Of a stretch of DNA of 64,000 nt, positions 1 through 14,640 are shown in pieces. Source of the DNA: Ifrita kowaldi (taxonomy: Eukaryota; Chordata; Aves; Passeriformes; Cinclosomatidae). The position numbers and the translations under genes are program-made. The first letter of the stretch is position 1, and every line of letters starts with the position of its first letter. The notes under the pieces were generated by a model. The model saw nothing but the letters and a program-made list of their open reading frames with translations. It ran no database searches and was not told the origin of the DNA. The stretch lies in contig VZRS01002790.1 in the NCBI GenBank assembly GCA_013398055.1, forward strand, positions 139,016 to 203,015, read 5' to 3'.

Positions 1-380
1 GGAAAGCTGAACTTTGTTTCCTGGAACTTTAGTTTTTTTTTTCCCTTCTTCTCTTCTGGACTGTTTCAACAACATCAGAACACATCGGGAAAACTTTCCC
101 CAAGGCCCGAGGGGGTGGGCCCTCACCCAGCTCTGAGGAGGAAAGAGACCACACCTACAGAAGGACTCTAAAATCTTCCCAGGTTTCTCTCTACAGCGAG
201 AGATTTCATTATTTAGCATTATTATCCTTTTCTGGTGTGTTTGTTAAATAAATAGTTTTTAAATCATTCACTTTCCTTCAAGGAAAATTTCCTTTTTCCC
301 AAACCTGGTGGAGGGAAGAGTGGTTGTAACCTAGTTTTCTCTCAGAGGATATATTGCTAAATTTTGGCCAAACTGGCACA
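1..380 (+). mobile_element. Partial ERV solo LTR, 5' side cut by window edge
   Basis: This stretch is richer in GC and CpG than the DNA after it. It has the order expected of the end of an LTR: a GC-rich block at about 100-150, a polyadenylation signal AATAAA at 247-252, then a pyrimidine-rich U5-like part, and a terminal ...GGCACA ending near 380. The text resembles avian ERVL-type LTR ends as I remember them; that is recall, not a search. No gag, pol or env code follows, so it is a solo or truncated LTR. The 5' boundary and one target-site duplication lie outside the window, so neither can be checked here. Confidence 0.5.
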
Positions 381-3300
381 TAAAGTCTTCTTACTGAGAA
401 CCTTTGTCTTTCATGCAGCCGCACAGAGATTCGGTTTAATCATCAGCAAACTTATTAGCTTGGTCTGGACTGAGACTAAACTACTACAGGATGATCACTA
501 AATTACAAAGTTTTTATAAAAAGTTAAATGCATATGCATACACATAAAATCTTAATTTTGAACCTCCCAACATCTCTGCATTGCTTTAAAACAAATGTTT
601 TGATGTTAAGATGACATAGAAAATTACTATTTTTCAGACATAGATGCCATAAAAATTAATTACAGAATAGTTTCAAGTGAGATGAGTAAAATACTAAAGA
701 ACTGAAAACACATATGGACAAAAGTAATTAAAAAAATATTGCAGCCATAGCAGCTGATTTCTGAATACATTAAAAACCACCATTCTGTTAAAGTGACTTC
801 TATTTCCTATATCATCAGACTTAAAAATATAATTTTAAAAGTTAAAAAATCTAAAGTCTTGAGACAGGAGGAACATTATTGCTATTCCTAAAATTCTGTG
901 ACTGTGACTTTCACAGTTTTGATCCCAGTATTAGAGAGCATCCTCAAAATCCACTGAATATCGATCTTGCTTTCAATAGTGGAAATCACATACCCTTCAG
1001 TTTCCACCATTGTGTACTTGTGACTATTTCACACCTTCTGCAGAAATATTAGCATCTTGTTGGAATGGAAAACAGCCTGGACATAAAAATTACTCCTGCC
1101 TACCTATTAGCTCATTCATATCTGAATATGCATAATCGGTCTCTGAGGATTAAAGAATGTAGTCCACCATTTTGTGTTTGGACTCATTTCTTTTATTATC
1201 CTGTTTATTGCAGCTGAGTCTCTGACTAAAGCATCTGATATTGCTAGAAATAATATTTTATTCATAATAAAGGTTTAAATTTTAGCTGCTTCTCTATTTA
1301 ATGAGGGAGTTCACTTTTCTCAGAGACAGTTGTGATTTACTGGCAATACAAGGTAAATGAGAAAGCTGGAGAAGCAGGCAATGGTCACAGCAACAACATT
1401 AATCACATGTAATAGAAATCTCCCTGCTATACATAACTTGACACATTGTCTTTTTCAGAAAGATGTCAGGGTTGCCCTCACCATAGTCCATAGCCTTTCT
1501 TGACCTGTTGTCATCCTGTTATGTTCCTCCCCTCCATAACATCGCTGTTTTAAAAAGAGAAAAATAATAATCACAATGCTACCCTGCTATGGAAATTTGT
1601 AAAGTTTCAAAAAATAAATTGACTTTGGTCAGGAAACTAAACCCCAATTTTATAAAGGCAGGTCCTTGAGAAATCCCTCTGTTTAGTGCAATGGGTGTTA
1701 TTGATAAGTTCTTCACAAGAAACTGCCTAAAATTTTAGAATATGTCGAACAGTAAAATAGAAGGTTCTTTTCCCTGTTATTAAATGGTTTTACTCTTCAT
1801 CCAGAGAGTATTCTGTGTTTGGAGGATCTTTGGGGTGAAAATACTTTAGAACACCAAGTGATTCAATTCAATAAACTCCATGGCCCCTATCAAAGCGTCA
1901 CCTCCTAAAAGAAAAGCAAAAGGGTAAAAAACTCTCTAGATGAATTCAAAATACCCCTACAATGTCTGTGTGATTTACCCTATTTTCACTATCATAGCAA
2001 CTTTCCTTCTTTTCCAACATCACACATAACAAAACAACACACATAAAAAGCACACTCAATTCGTATTGGTCTTGATCCCTAACACCATGTGTCAGAAGCA
2101 CCTATAGCTTCTCATTCTTGAGCTCTACATATGCCTTCTAAAACCTGACATATCGATGAGCTTCACAGTTTTTAAGACACCTGCCTAGCCTTTCACATCT
2201 ATCCATGTGCAGCTGCTTCACCAGCTGAGGGCTGATTGCCCCACTGCCAGCCGTGAGTGTATTCTGTGTGCTACATCACATTTTCCTATCAGAATCAGCT
2301 CAATCTTAATGAATTAGACTACAATTATCATTAATTAGAGTTAGCTCAAAATCCATTTTATGCAATGGATACATTTTCACTTGAGTATTTTTGGCATTCT
2401 CTTTATTTAAAATTCTAATGGTGCTGTTCAGAATGTTTTCTGGTGTTGAGGATTCATAATTGTCTAGGCTTGAAGTATACCTTTTACGTAGCTCTAAATT
2501 TACTGTACTGCAGAAGAGGTTAAGAGGCTTGCCAGGAAATAGTCTGCATTTCAAAAAAAATTTAAAAATTCACTCTTACATCCTGTAGTCAAAACTCATG
2601 CTTCATATTTGCTGTTAGCACTTATGCATATTTGTTTTATTGTTTTGGCCTAAATCCAGACAGGTGACAGGTATGCTTACCAGAAGTATTTACAGCACCT
2701 CTGTCAGCACACTCGTCCCAGTGAGGCTGATTTGAAAAACAAAAGCATTTCAGGGGCAGTGTTGGCATTAATACTCAGGACTCAGTTTCATGAGCTCTGA
2801 GAGAAGCCTTCAAAAGCTTAAAAGACTTCCAGCAGGAAGACAACTAATAGCAAAAACAGTAGGAGACCCAACTATTACCTTCTGCTCTGGCCCAAAGACT
2901 CTGAAGAGATTCACATTTCATTGTTCCAGAGCAGGAAAAAAATAGTGAAGATAAGGAAGAACAAACTGGGAACTGCTTCCTTTGATGCTTCTCATCTCAG
3001 AAAAATAGCAAAGACATGAAAAGGAACATCCAATTATATATTTTTAGCATGTGAAGACCACAGCACAATAAACTGAGCAGGGAACACAAGAACAAAAACT
3101 CTGATGTGAACATTAAAAATGTCATGAATGAAATACAGCCTGTTTCTTTTTGTTTTGTAGATATATTGTACCATAACTATGTATACGAATGTGTACAACA
3201 TCTACAATGTACCCTATTGCATATAGAGATGAAAGATATACAGCTGACTTAGACTGTATTTCTTGCATTTTTGTCTTGGGATATATTAAAAGTGTGTACT

Positions 3301-6300
3301 TTGTTTATTTTATTAAATTTTGCTTCTTTACTGAACAGCAGAAGACTACATATTGCTGGAATGCATTCTTTAAATTGATCAAACTGATACTGGGTTAGTA
3401 AGGGACAAAAATTTGGCCTTTATTCAATTACTAACTAAAAGAAAAGACACCCTGGTTTTTGAAAACATGTATATTACTAAAAAGATTTTGCTGAAGAGCT
3501 TGGACGAACAGTAATCATGTGGTGGATAATTCCTGAACAGTTTTCATCAAATTTTGTCTATTTTTTAATCATTATGCAGTTTTAATTGTAAATCACATAA
3601 GACTGCTTCTGTTCCCCGAGGAGAAAATTTTACATCTGAGATCAAGGGCCAACAAATGCGCAATAGAAAAAACGCACACTGAAGATTTCTTATCTCTCTT
3701 TTCCACTTTTATTTTCACATCAAGCAAATTCACTTTAAAGCACATGAGATTTGCATCCACTCTTTATTTGCAGTAACCATTCAGTATTTTTGCTATTCTA
3801 CTTTTCTGTGAACATAAACTCCCAAATATGTATGGTGCTTGCTATTTTTAAATATACCTGTCCATTTTCCCAGCGAGCCCTCAGGTTCTTAGCTTCCAGG
3901 TTATTTTCTTTCTCACCAGTATTGTTATTTTCTGCAAGCAGTTGAAATTATATGGAATGGGACACCTTCTACTTTGCAGCACAATTTTGAAAATCTTGAG
4001 TGGCATGAGCTATCATTGAGCTCTAGGACCAACTTTTTTTTCACAGTGATAAGGGACAGATGGCAAATGCATTCAAACAGCTAAGCTTGAAAATAGCACA
4101 CCTTGCGAGATTTTTCAAATGCATCTAGACTCAAAACTTTCGGAAGTAACTTAGAAAACTCAATTTTTGCTTATGCCTTGAGCACATCATTGTGCATCTC
4201 ACATTCCCTTGGTCTAAAGTGGATAAAGTATATTTAAATATAATAGCCCCATCTCACAGGGTAGCTTCAGGACAAAATCATTCATTGTGAGGTCGTCACG
4301 GACTACTTCACTGAGGCTGACTTCATCGGGCATATCTGCATTTGTGGAATGAGAGACTCTGAGCACCATACACAGAACAACAATTTCACCTTTTAATTGC
4401 ATAAAATGCTGATGGGAAAGCTAAAAAAATGTAGAGATGTGGTCACAAAATATCTTTGTCTCCTTGTCTTGTAGGAATGGTACATCTCTATGAATTCCTT
4501 TCTGGGGATGTTTCAGGAAGTCAAACATATTTTAGGTTTACATGTTTTACATGTATCAAAATACTAACTTTGTTCTTATTTCAGAAGACATAGCTGCATG
4601 TAAAGAACAAACTTTACTTAGTTTGTCTTAGCACAGCTGATCTAGCCCAAAGACAAGTTGTTGGTTTTTTTTTCTTTAAACCACAGTAGCTCTTGCTTTT
4701 TGTTATAAAATTTCAGAAAATTTTAGCCATGAATACACTGTATCTAGGAGAGCAGTGTGCAACAGTTTAATTCATTTTCATACTATTGAGGCATGCATCA
4801 GAAGAAAATGTGTAATAAACCACAATAATTTTCACTTCTGCAGAAATAAGTGCATCTGTGATCACAGGTGTGTACTAATAGATAAGTACAGTGAAAATCT
4901 TCAGTCACTCAACGTTTTTATATACATGGGCTATAGAGAAGTGGCACTGCAATGATGTATTTAAAGTGAAGGTGGCATGTAGGGCTTTTTTATCTCCTCT
5001 TATCTCGAGATATCTTTTGAGATAAAATGGTTTTAAACTTGCAAAAGAGTGAACCAGCTGGCTTACAGAAACATAAGTTCCACTGTATATTCAGCACCTC
5101 AGATCTATCATTCCCTGCAAAGAACTTGTCCCTGAAACTGTTTTTTTAAATGTTTAAAAAAAGTAAGCATTGAAATGTAATGAAGATACAGTAAATATCA
5201 GTCCAAAGGACAGAAGGATTTGCTTAGAGTAGTTATAATACGCACATGAAACTACAATCCCCCAAACTATAATTGATGAAAAATGAGCAGCATATAGGCA
5301 ATAAAGTCCATAATATCATACTAAATTCCTAAGTAATGGTAGGAATATATGTAATAGAATAATCTGTAGCATGTTTACCGAGTTTTGACGGTGCATTTAG
5401 CCCACATCTCAGCACACAGCACAAACAAAACTCAGTGAATTTGTACTTGCATGCATTTCCAAAGGTGGACTTTTCCAAAGGATTCACTTGCATAATCTGC
5501 CTCAGAAAAAAGTTGTTCCATACTTGCATGACCTAATGGAAATGAACTTCATGAACAAAGTCTGATTGCTGTGAAAGATTTGTGAGAAAGGTTGTCACCC
5601 CCAGGCCCCACAGCCACCAGTGTGGTGGGATGCGACTGCTGTGGCAGATCCTGGACCCCAAGTTCAGCAGGGCACATCTAAAAGTATGAGCAGAAATACT
5701 TGAAATACTCTGTGAAATGTCTGCTTGAAATTTTCTTTCATCAGAAGCCTACTTATTTCTCTGCTTTCTACTATTCCTTTATCTCCAGTAGCAGTATACA
5801 CCTTTTAGAAGATCAGAGTAGAAATGAGAGATCCTGAGCAGAAAAATAAGCAGTGAAGCTGTAGTCCTGTATATGACCACAGTCTCATATCCATTTTTAA
5901 CCTGAGCATGTGCTTCCAAATTACTTAATCATGCCATCACAAGGCTAATTCCTGAATGCTTTTATCCTGACTGTTTTAATCATGCTCAAATGGCAAGTCT
6001 TTTAAAAAACAACCTGATTCTCATTGCATAGCAAATGCTTTTTCCTTTAACCATTATTTTAGAAATAAACTCACCAAACAAAATACATGATTATAAGTTA
6101 AATCAAGTCTCCAGTTTCATCCTGAAGATACTAACAAATAAAACTTAATATTATTGAATTGCTTTGGACTAACTAGAAAATCACAACATATAATTGATAT
6201 GTCAATACAGCTGTCTGAGTTCTGTCAAGCCAGCCTACGTTTCAGACATTTGCCTCTTGTTCAGAGAAAAAGGAAAGATGCTGATTGCATTTAAGATTAC

Positions 6301-7866
6301 ATTCAAACTGTATTATTGCCTCAGACTAATAGACCTGTTAGGCTCTTCTTTTGAAAGTTTTATTATTTTCAAAGAAAATACTGTGAGAAAATAAAGCTGT
6401 TTGTTAAACAGAGAAAGGTAATTGGAAGCTTGCTTTACCCTGTCATTGTATAACACTGGTTACAGAGAAGCACATAGAATATAAACACATATATTTTTAG
6501 CTAAAATTAAGAAGATAACTATTCTAACTAAATAATTGAAATAGAAATTTAATGCTATCATATCCATTTCTGTACTGCCAAGTATGTAATTTTTTGTTAA
6601 ACTGAAACTTCCTTTCAAGAAACTATTCTTAATAGCATCCCTCTGCTAGAAAGAGCAATCAGTGGGTATCTAATCTTATTTAATTTTGAGAAAATATAGG
6701 ATCTCTTATATTGATAAAAGGTTAAACTTAACATCACAATAATTCAATGTTGGATAGATAAAGAGCTAGTAACCATAATTTATATTATCCTTTTAAGAAA
6801 CTGATTTCCTTGAAAATGGATGCAAATGTTAGACTAATAGTATTGAGAGATGGGAAGAATTGGAATAATTTCTTTACTGAGGTTCTGCTTTCAGAGAGGA
6901 AAATAAGAGAGAACACGAATTTCCCCATTTTTATCACCTTATACAAGAAATGGACACTAGTTTCTGGGCTCAGCTTTGCAAAGCTGGAAGTTTTTTCCAC
7001 CGTTCATCAAAGCGCATCACTGTGGTAACATGAACATACAGCTACCATTTTCAGTGGGATGTCTCACACACGACGTGGCCAGACCCTCAGCATGGGAGCA
7101 CTCAGCATGATGGATCCATGGACTGTAGGGCCTGCCTGCTTCAGGGAATCACAGGTTTCCTGATGCTGTTTGTGGCTACTCCATCACCACCACACAGCTG
7201 CTGTGGAAGTACTGTGGGACTGACCATGCCGTCAGTCTTAGCACTGGATTCAACATGGTTTTTCTCACATTCAGAAGCAATACTGGACTTACAACGAGAA
7301 AATCAAACAAGACCAGGAGGGCTAATGTGACTGAATGGACTAAAATTTAGAGAGAGCTCCTGGCCAGTGATTAGGGTGACACTTAAGCATTTCTTATTCT
7401 ATAAACGGTAGTTCTCCACTACTTTGTCTTAGAGTCTTATTTAAGCTCCTCACAGAGATCAAAAAAAGTTTGTTTTCAAATCCCTATGTAGGAAAACCTG
7501 CTTCTGTATTAGACCTAAAAGCAAAACTGTGCTAAGCTCTCAAAATCCTGTTAGAAAGATAAACCTCTAAATCTTCTCCTCTGTCTCTAGCATCAAGCAA
7601 CAACTTTTGCCATTCTCTTCGTGCTGGTACTGTCAAGCTTTGACTTGAATATGTTAAATCTACCTGCTAAAGATTTCGTTATGTGTCCATTTCATCTGAA
7701 AATGCCCCCTTTCCTAACTGTCCCATTCTCAATGAAAATTCATAAATATATGTTTATTAGTAAGTCTGTATTAATTTTTTATTCAATGTGAAAATCCACC
7801 TGTATTTTCTCTGTCAAGCATGTCCTCTATCAAAATCTGAAACTACCATTTATCTCACTATACAAT
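381..7866. other. Unique AT-rich DNA, no gene recognised
   Basis: Only short frames of 60-83 codons occur here, on both strands, with no recognisable domain and no family resemblance. A GC-richer patch at about 5590-5680 and another at about 7060-7330 stand out from the AT-rich background, but I could not assign them to a repeat family or an exon. A perfect 12-bp palindrome (TATCTCGAGATA) sits at 5001-5012. The stretch could be intron or intergenic DNA. Confidence 0.6.
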
Positions 7867-7985
7867 ATTTCTTAGACACACTTACATAAGTGTATATTTA
7901 TATACTTATATATAATGATACACTTCTATTAGTATATACTTATATATAGCTACGTGTCTGTATTTATGCCCATACCTATATATTT
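7867..7985. repeat. TATA-rich low-complexity tract
   Basis: This stretch is built of short repeated words (TATATA, ACTTATATATA, AGTATATACTT) with imperfect mirror and inverted symmetry. It looks like a decayed AT microsatellite. No function is implied. Confidence 0.6.
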
Positions 7986-10900
7986 CTTGTATGTACTACT
8001 TTCCCATTTCATACATATCACTGCTACACTTTTTTGGAGATTTCAGCCCAGAATGGCCGTGTGAACTGAACTACAAATCCACAGCTGGACATAGTGAAAC
8101 CGTGTGAAGTAAAAAGGCAAATATCTGCTTATTAAAGCACCAATGACTGATCTTCTGTTGTGCTGATCTAATTAGCTTGTGTCAAAACCAGTCCAAAATA
8201 CACAGATATATCATTTTTTACTAACCTTCCTGTTCATTGTTTCAGGAACAAGCCAGACTGGTTCACAGGTGGGATTTCAGGTGGGATTTCTAGGCACAGT
8301 GAAATATATTGACCAGAGTAGAATTATCTGAACGGTGTGCTTCTGCAGCAAGTGGATTTTCTACCCACTCTGCAACCTCTGCTAAGAAATCTAACCAGCA
8401 TACTCTACATTGTAAGAAAAGGACCAAGAAATCTGCCAGGAAAAACAATCTGCAGGAAAAAAAAATTGTTTCAATAAAAAACTGTAGCAAGGTCTGTGAG
8501 GAGAAACTGTATTGTGAACTTTTATATCCTTATAGTGCTACAACACTATTACTACTTTAAACTGTACAATTTTTCAAACTGCTATAAGAAAGGAAAGGTA
8601 CAAGAAGTGCAGAATAAGATTTTCTTTTTTCCCTGTGGCAGAACCAGCACTGTTGTGGTCACTTAGTAGTGTCACTTGGAGGAATGGCAGAAGCATACTA
8701 ATATAAAAAGTTTAATGGGTCATTTCAGTATGGGAGTTCACTGTGGACTTAACTGTCAACCAGTGGCAATTTTCTCCCTACATTTCCTCACAAAAAGGAG
8801 GTTGTTCTTAAAGTTATTGATTTGTAAGCAACATAAACATGGTTTTGCTCATAAGTAAATGCTGAATCCATGTGAAAATAAAGGATACATTACTCTAATA
8901 TAATAATAGCTGGACTAATTTTTCAAAACCTCATAAATTCCAAAAGATTAAAATAATTACAAGAGCGCTTTTGTTTAAATAGCACTCTCATGCTTTAAGT
9001 GGCTTGGTTTGAAATTGTTCTGTGTCAGCTTAAAGGTATTTTTCAGTCTTAATTCAATTTAGCATACAAACAACAATTTAAAACATGACCAAGAATGAAT
9101 CCTCCAGACTACAGTTTGAGAATTTCAGCCCTGTGGGTTTTGCCAGTGTTTATAATTTGTCAAAAGCCACTCTTAAGGTCTAGGGCAGTTTACAAATTGT
9201 GAGCTCTGTCTTCTTTAGAGTTCCTAGTTCCTGTGTTATTATTTATCACCATTAACAGTGCTTTGACAGAATTTAAATTTCATTAGACAGCAGTGCAATG
9301 ATGTCCAGATGACCATGAACCTTGCATTGCACTGTCCACAGGGAATAGTAATTATAAACTAAGATGTTGTCCATTATTTTTTCTTCATTCTCCCTGCACT
9401 AAACAAGAAGATTTTGAAGACAAAGGAACAAGAAAATATTATTAACTTTCCTAACAGGCAGCTATTCCTAACTCTCAGTGACTGAACTTATGTTCCATTT
9501 AAAATAAATTCAAAGGAGAAATAAAGAAAAATGCCTTACAGTGTTACAGACTAAAGGCAAAGTAACAATCTCAATTGTCTCTATATTATGACTTCTAAGT
9601 TATGAGATTTAAAACCTACTTTTCAAGGAGTTTGAAACACTGGTTTTGTAGTAAAAAAAAAAAAAGGAAAACAGCTATGGTTTTAAATAATGATTGGATT
9701 AAGCAGCATATTTTGAAATAAAAATAATAGAAGTACAGTGAGAATTTTAACTGCTTAGACACTAGACTAATACTGTCATTATAAATCATGTGGAAATACT
9801 TGAAGCTTACGCCATTTTTTCTAGATATGAAATCCAATACTTTCAGAAAATACTACTGAGTTTTGAATTTCCTCTCTGAGTTCTTATGTAGGGGCATAAC
9901 GTCTAAATAAGTGTGGTCATCTTTTCCTGAAAAACATCTCTTTAAGCCTGACACAAACTGACACTATCATTAGTCACTTCTGAGCACTAGGAAATACTGC
10001 AACTTTCTAAGAATCAGAGTTTTCTTAGTTATGCAGGTCTGTTCAGATTGATAACTCTTAACTGTTGATGGACAAAACATGATTAAAAATGATGTGGCTC
10101 TGAAAAATCAAATAAAGTCACAGAAGTGTTGTGAAAGACCTCTTGTAATATAATGGTTTACGTAAGTATCTAAAAATAAAAAATCCTGTATCTAGCAATT
10201 ACTGAAAAATGAGACTATCAGCCAACCAGGCCACATGTATGTACTATTCACATAAAATAGTTTCCAGAATTTTTCAAACTTCCAAACTAATAATGCTGTA
10301 CCAGTGAACTATGGGTAGCAATACAAATTCTCACAGAAGACAATTCAGTCCTGTAATTGTTCACAAAAGTCAAAGTAAATGAAGATAACATAAACCATAA
10401 TAAAAGCCAAGGTGTATTTATTGTCTAATGTAAACCTATCTAATACTTTGGAACTGAAGCCACTATCTCTTGCAAAACTCTAATCCAAAGCAGGCCCCGG
10501 AAGGTCCCAGATTCCAATAAATGCTCAATTTTTTTGTTTTATTTTCTTAGTAAGTTTATACCAAATGAAATTTTCTGAAATACGTACAGTTGAACTCAGT
10601 AATATCCTGAAGGGTACACATGTTTATATTCTATAGGTATTGGTGGTGCTGTGAAGCATGAGATAATACTACAAGAATAATTAAATCCTGCTTCCTAATA
10701 GGAAAAGAAATAAAATTTTTAGTACAAAATTTCAGAGTCATGTACTAATGGAATAATAATGAGGAGTTATATTATAAAGAAACACATCATTAGTTGAAGC
10801 TGATAGAAAATGAGAGAGATATAATTTTTAGTTATAGAATCATTATAAGCAACAACATAGGAAAAAAATTAATGCTAGGATCTTTCAGAAAAAGCATTTC

Positions 10901-11079
10901 CAGTATAGGAAGGCATAATATCATAGCTACAAAAAACACAGAGAAGACCTTAATTAGTATGTTCTGTATGGTTCTGGATATCTATGTTCAAAACCAGGTT
11001 AACTTGAAACAAGAACAGTAATTGGATTCTAGGGTGATCAGAGAAGGAGCAGGAGCACCTGCTAAAAAAAAATAAAATC
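7986..11079. other. Unique AT-rich DNA, no gene recognised
   Basis: Short frames only. A 12-base direct repeat (CAGGTGGGATTT) occurs twice in tandem at about 8266-8289. A small hairpin sits at 9291-9334 and is described under findings. A 12-base A run lies at about 9653-9664. I see no coding gene, RNA gene or diagnosable transposon. Confidence 0.55.
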
Positions 11080-11226
11080 ATGGCATCATAGAATGGTTTG
11101 GGGTGTAAGAGACTTTAAAGATCATCTAGTTCCAATCCCCTACCATGGGCAGGGACACCTTCCACTAGACCATGTTGCTCAGAGGCCCATCCAACCTGGC
11201 CTTGAATGCCTTATCTAGTTCAGCAC
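11080..11226 (-). mobile_element. CR1 LINE 3'-end fragment
   Basis: Read on the minus strand, this matches the 3' untranslated end of avian CR1. The forward text begins with the inverted tail (ATCATAGAATGGTTTGG), followed by the segment about 'accatgggcagggacacctt' and 'catccaacctggccttgaatgcc'. CR1 elements are usually 5'-truncated, and this ~150-bp piece has only the extreme 3' end. An A-rich run just upstream (about 11063-11075) is probably chance, because CR1 does not insert with a poly-A tail. Confidence 0.85.
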
Positions 11227-13788
11227 AAAAATGACTGAGAAAGATATTGAGTCTCTTTAGGTGTGTCTGTGAGTAATAAGGAGGATGAGGGGCAGGAATC
11301 ATGTGACTAATCAAATGTGATAAGATGGACTTGAAGAGTCTAGCGGAAATTATTAGAAACAGGTTGTCAAGAGTCCAATACTCACTGTCTGAGTTCTTTT
11401 AGATATTCCACACTTGAAAGGTGCAACATTTAATACCAAATTTACTTATTTGAAATGATCTGATATTGCATGGGTTTTATTTGAGCAGAATGGTACACTA
11501 ATGTACTTGAATCACAATACGAGCCCAAATCACCCTTAGCAGAGTATAGCACTAAGTTTATTGGTAACAGGTTTCAACAGAAAATAAACCCAAAATTTTT
11601 AACCTATGAGTAAGCTGAGTGCTAGAATGATCATCTGAAAGAAATAATAAAAGGAAAGAGCTTAAGTTTTTCAAGATACTGTTTGCCTATTCAGGAAAGA
11701 ATTTAATAGCAGGGCAGGAATGTTCTCAAAGGTGGGATATCAAGTCTGGGTGAACAATATCTAGGGGGGCAATTTACTGTAATCACAAAAGTGTAGCAGG
11801 AAAATTCGTTACTCTTTCTTGTTGCTTATTTGCACTGTAGTTTTACTGCAACCACTTTTTGCTTTAGGATTGATCAGCTGCAGAAGACAAGGGCTCCCCC
11901 ACCAGTGCATAAGCCAGGAGTTCATTTTCTCTGTTATCTTCTGTTCGCTTGTGTGATTTATAATGTAGCCCTCAGACCTGGAGTTTGCTACTTGTGTTAA
12001 TGTGTTCTGTTGTCTTTGGTGAAGTCAGTGCTCATGAATTAAGTATTCCACAGGCTGTTGGGATTACAGGTCTGGCTCACTACAGACCCTGCCTAAAAAT
12101 CCTATGCAATAATAGAACAATATCCCAATAGAATTGAATGTCTCTTGTTTATTGAAATGCTAAGTTTTATGCAGAAAAAAATATTTGTAGACTTGTTTAT
12201 ATTTTCTTTGATAATGCTTACAAAAATAGAACTTTCCCCTCTCAATATACTGGAAATAATTTTAGGTGTCCTTTATTTATTTTAGTAATTGGATTTGCAC
12301 TCAAAATGTTGTCTCACAAAGATGATAAAAGTAATTGAAAAAGATATTTGTGTGTGTCTAGGTGGGAGAAAAGGAGAGAATTTTCCCACCAAATATTTGC
12401 ACATGGCTTATGACAGAGAGTCACAGGAGAGGGGTATAGGAGACAGCATAGGTCAGCTTGTTCTCCTATCTGTAGGATCCTGGTTCCACCTAGTCATGGT
12501 TTTGGATCCATATGCATGGGTTTTTCAGAGACCTAGCAGTGACATGTCAGAATGAAGGGTCTCAACCTTGTTTCAGGGTAAGGCAGCAGTCTGCCTGTGA
12601 GCACCATAGTCTGACCTGGCAGAGTTTCAGTGATACTGCGGGCCCTGTGGTTCCTGTCGAGAGGGTAATTCTGAGCTCAGCCTGCATGATGGACAAGATA
12701 TTTTACCAAAGCTCTTCTCAGATTGTAAGCAAAAACTGTCCCAGGAGTGCCTGTTAAAGGTGCTGCCAATCTATGTTTTTCTGAATGTTAATAGCACTTT
12801 TAGAACAGATTTCATTTTTTTCCCTTTCTCTGCTGCCTAGTCTATAATCTGTTGCCATTTATTCTATTTGCTTTCCTGAAGGCAACAACATAAAAGAGGG
12901 CAGACATATTCTTCATCCCAGTAAGAACCTAAAAATAACTTTTCTTCTGTCTAGTATAAAGATAGCTTTCTGGTAGACAGGGCTTAAACATTTTAATGTT
13001 TGTGTGTCAGGTGGGGAAATTAGGAAAGGGCTTGCTGAATATTTCATGCTTCATCCATCCTAAGGTACTGGGACTGCACATCACTAACTCCAGATGTACT
13101 CCATCACTCTGTGCAGTGAAATTCACTGAGAATAAAGCTAAATGAAAGAATTCAAGACCTTGAATTTTCATTACCTGTGTAATCCTGAGACTGTCCCATT
13201 CTTTCAAAGTACACTGAATGCTGATTCAAAAACAAAATAAATTATAACAAAGACTTATACAGAAAACATCAGTGTCATTTTAGAATATGCAGCACAGTTC
13301 ATAGTATTACTCTCAGTATTTATGGCACACCATCTTAGAGAGCAGAAATTGAGGGATGGTTTTAAAGGAAGTATTTCTAAAAATTGTGAGATATTCCTTG
13401 GATCCATTCAAGAGTTACTGCAGTACTGAAGCAACTCAATTTCAAATAAAATCTAATATAATAAAGGAAAATCTTAGCGATATTGTATAAAATATTTGCA
13501 CAGAACGTATAAGTTTTTAACCGAATGATGTGATATTAAGCTGAAAATACATAAAGGAAACATGACAACAAAATCTTGCTCCAGAAAAATAGATGCAAAT
13601 TAGTGTTATCAGCTCAACTTTATTTGTTGAAAAAGAAAAGGGGTTTCTATAGTAATATTTTTTAAGAGATTAAAATATGTTTTTTTCAATATCAACAACA
13701 ACATTGAGATTCAGTATAGAGACATGTGACATATAGTAAGCATCTTAACCTAATTCGTTGCCAAATATTTAACTCTGAAATAATGACG
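11227..13788. other. Unique AT-rich DNA, no gene recognised
   Basis: The stretch holds two overlapping frames of about 80-90 codons near 12289-12757, in a patch of higher GC (about 12380-12760). I do not recognise the translation. The patch could be a decayed LTR or other old insertion. Nothing else can be named. Confidence 0.5.
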
Positions 13789-14569
13789 ACTATATGGTAA
13801 ATTTGAAATAAAATATAATACTCCACTGCCAAATGTTTCTTATCTAAACAAAAGATTTGTTTCCAATTCTCACTCAAACTTACTGATCTCAGTTTTCTCT
13901 CAAGCAGTTATATGGCTTCTCTGGGAATTTCAAAACCAGATATTGTTTCACCCTTACTTGATTGGGATGGTCAGAACAAAATTTTATATATTTACCTATA
14001 CAGCAGTCGTGGGATCAGCTCTGCATGCTACTTTTCACCATTACATCAGAACCAGGAGTAGCTAAAAGAGGAGGACAGCTGTGAGGATGTGATTAAAAGA
14101 ACTATAGATCTTGTGTTGAAAATGCAATTGCCTTCACAAACACTTTTTGCATATTGAAACACTTGAGTATCTTCATGCAAAACTGTTAACTGACAAAATT
14201 GAAACTCTTCAGGTATTTAGGCACTGTTAATTGAAGCTGTCATTAACTCCAACAGGGCAGTGATTCAACCATTAAAGAGGTCTGAATAACTTCATTTTAC
14301 TTCTTCTCTATTTATGTCATCAGCTGGAAACTCTGCTGGAGTGTTTGTACACTGGAACTCCAATTATGAGTCCCATGCCATCCTTAAATCTTCTCAGACA
14401 ACCTTTACCATGAGAAAGCTTAATGTCGACTAAAACAAAACAAACAAGTGGAATATTCAACCACAAACATTAAAGTTTCCTATAATATGGAGCTTTAAGA
14501 AAAAAAGTTTAGAAGGTGAACAGAGAGCAGAGTACAAATATGGAAGAGCAAAGGTTAGCACAAAATCAC

Positions 14570-14636
14570 AGAATCATTTAAGTTGGAAAGGACCTCTGAG
14601 ACCAAGTCCAACCAGTGACCAAACACTGCCTTGTCA
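14570..14636 (-). mobile_element. CR1 LINE 3'-tail fragment (left copy)
   Basis: The minus-strand reading matches the last ~65 bases of avian CR1. The forward text has 'aaatcacagaatcattt' followed by 'ggaaaggacctctgagacc' and 'aagtccaaccagtgaccaa'. It is severely 5'-truncated and lies right against the ERVL-type LTR fragment. The same fragment recurs at 16849-16915 in the other copy of the block. Confidence 0.8.
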
Positions 14637-14640
14637 GGAG

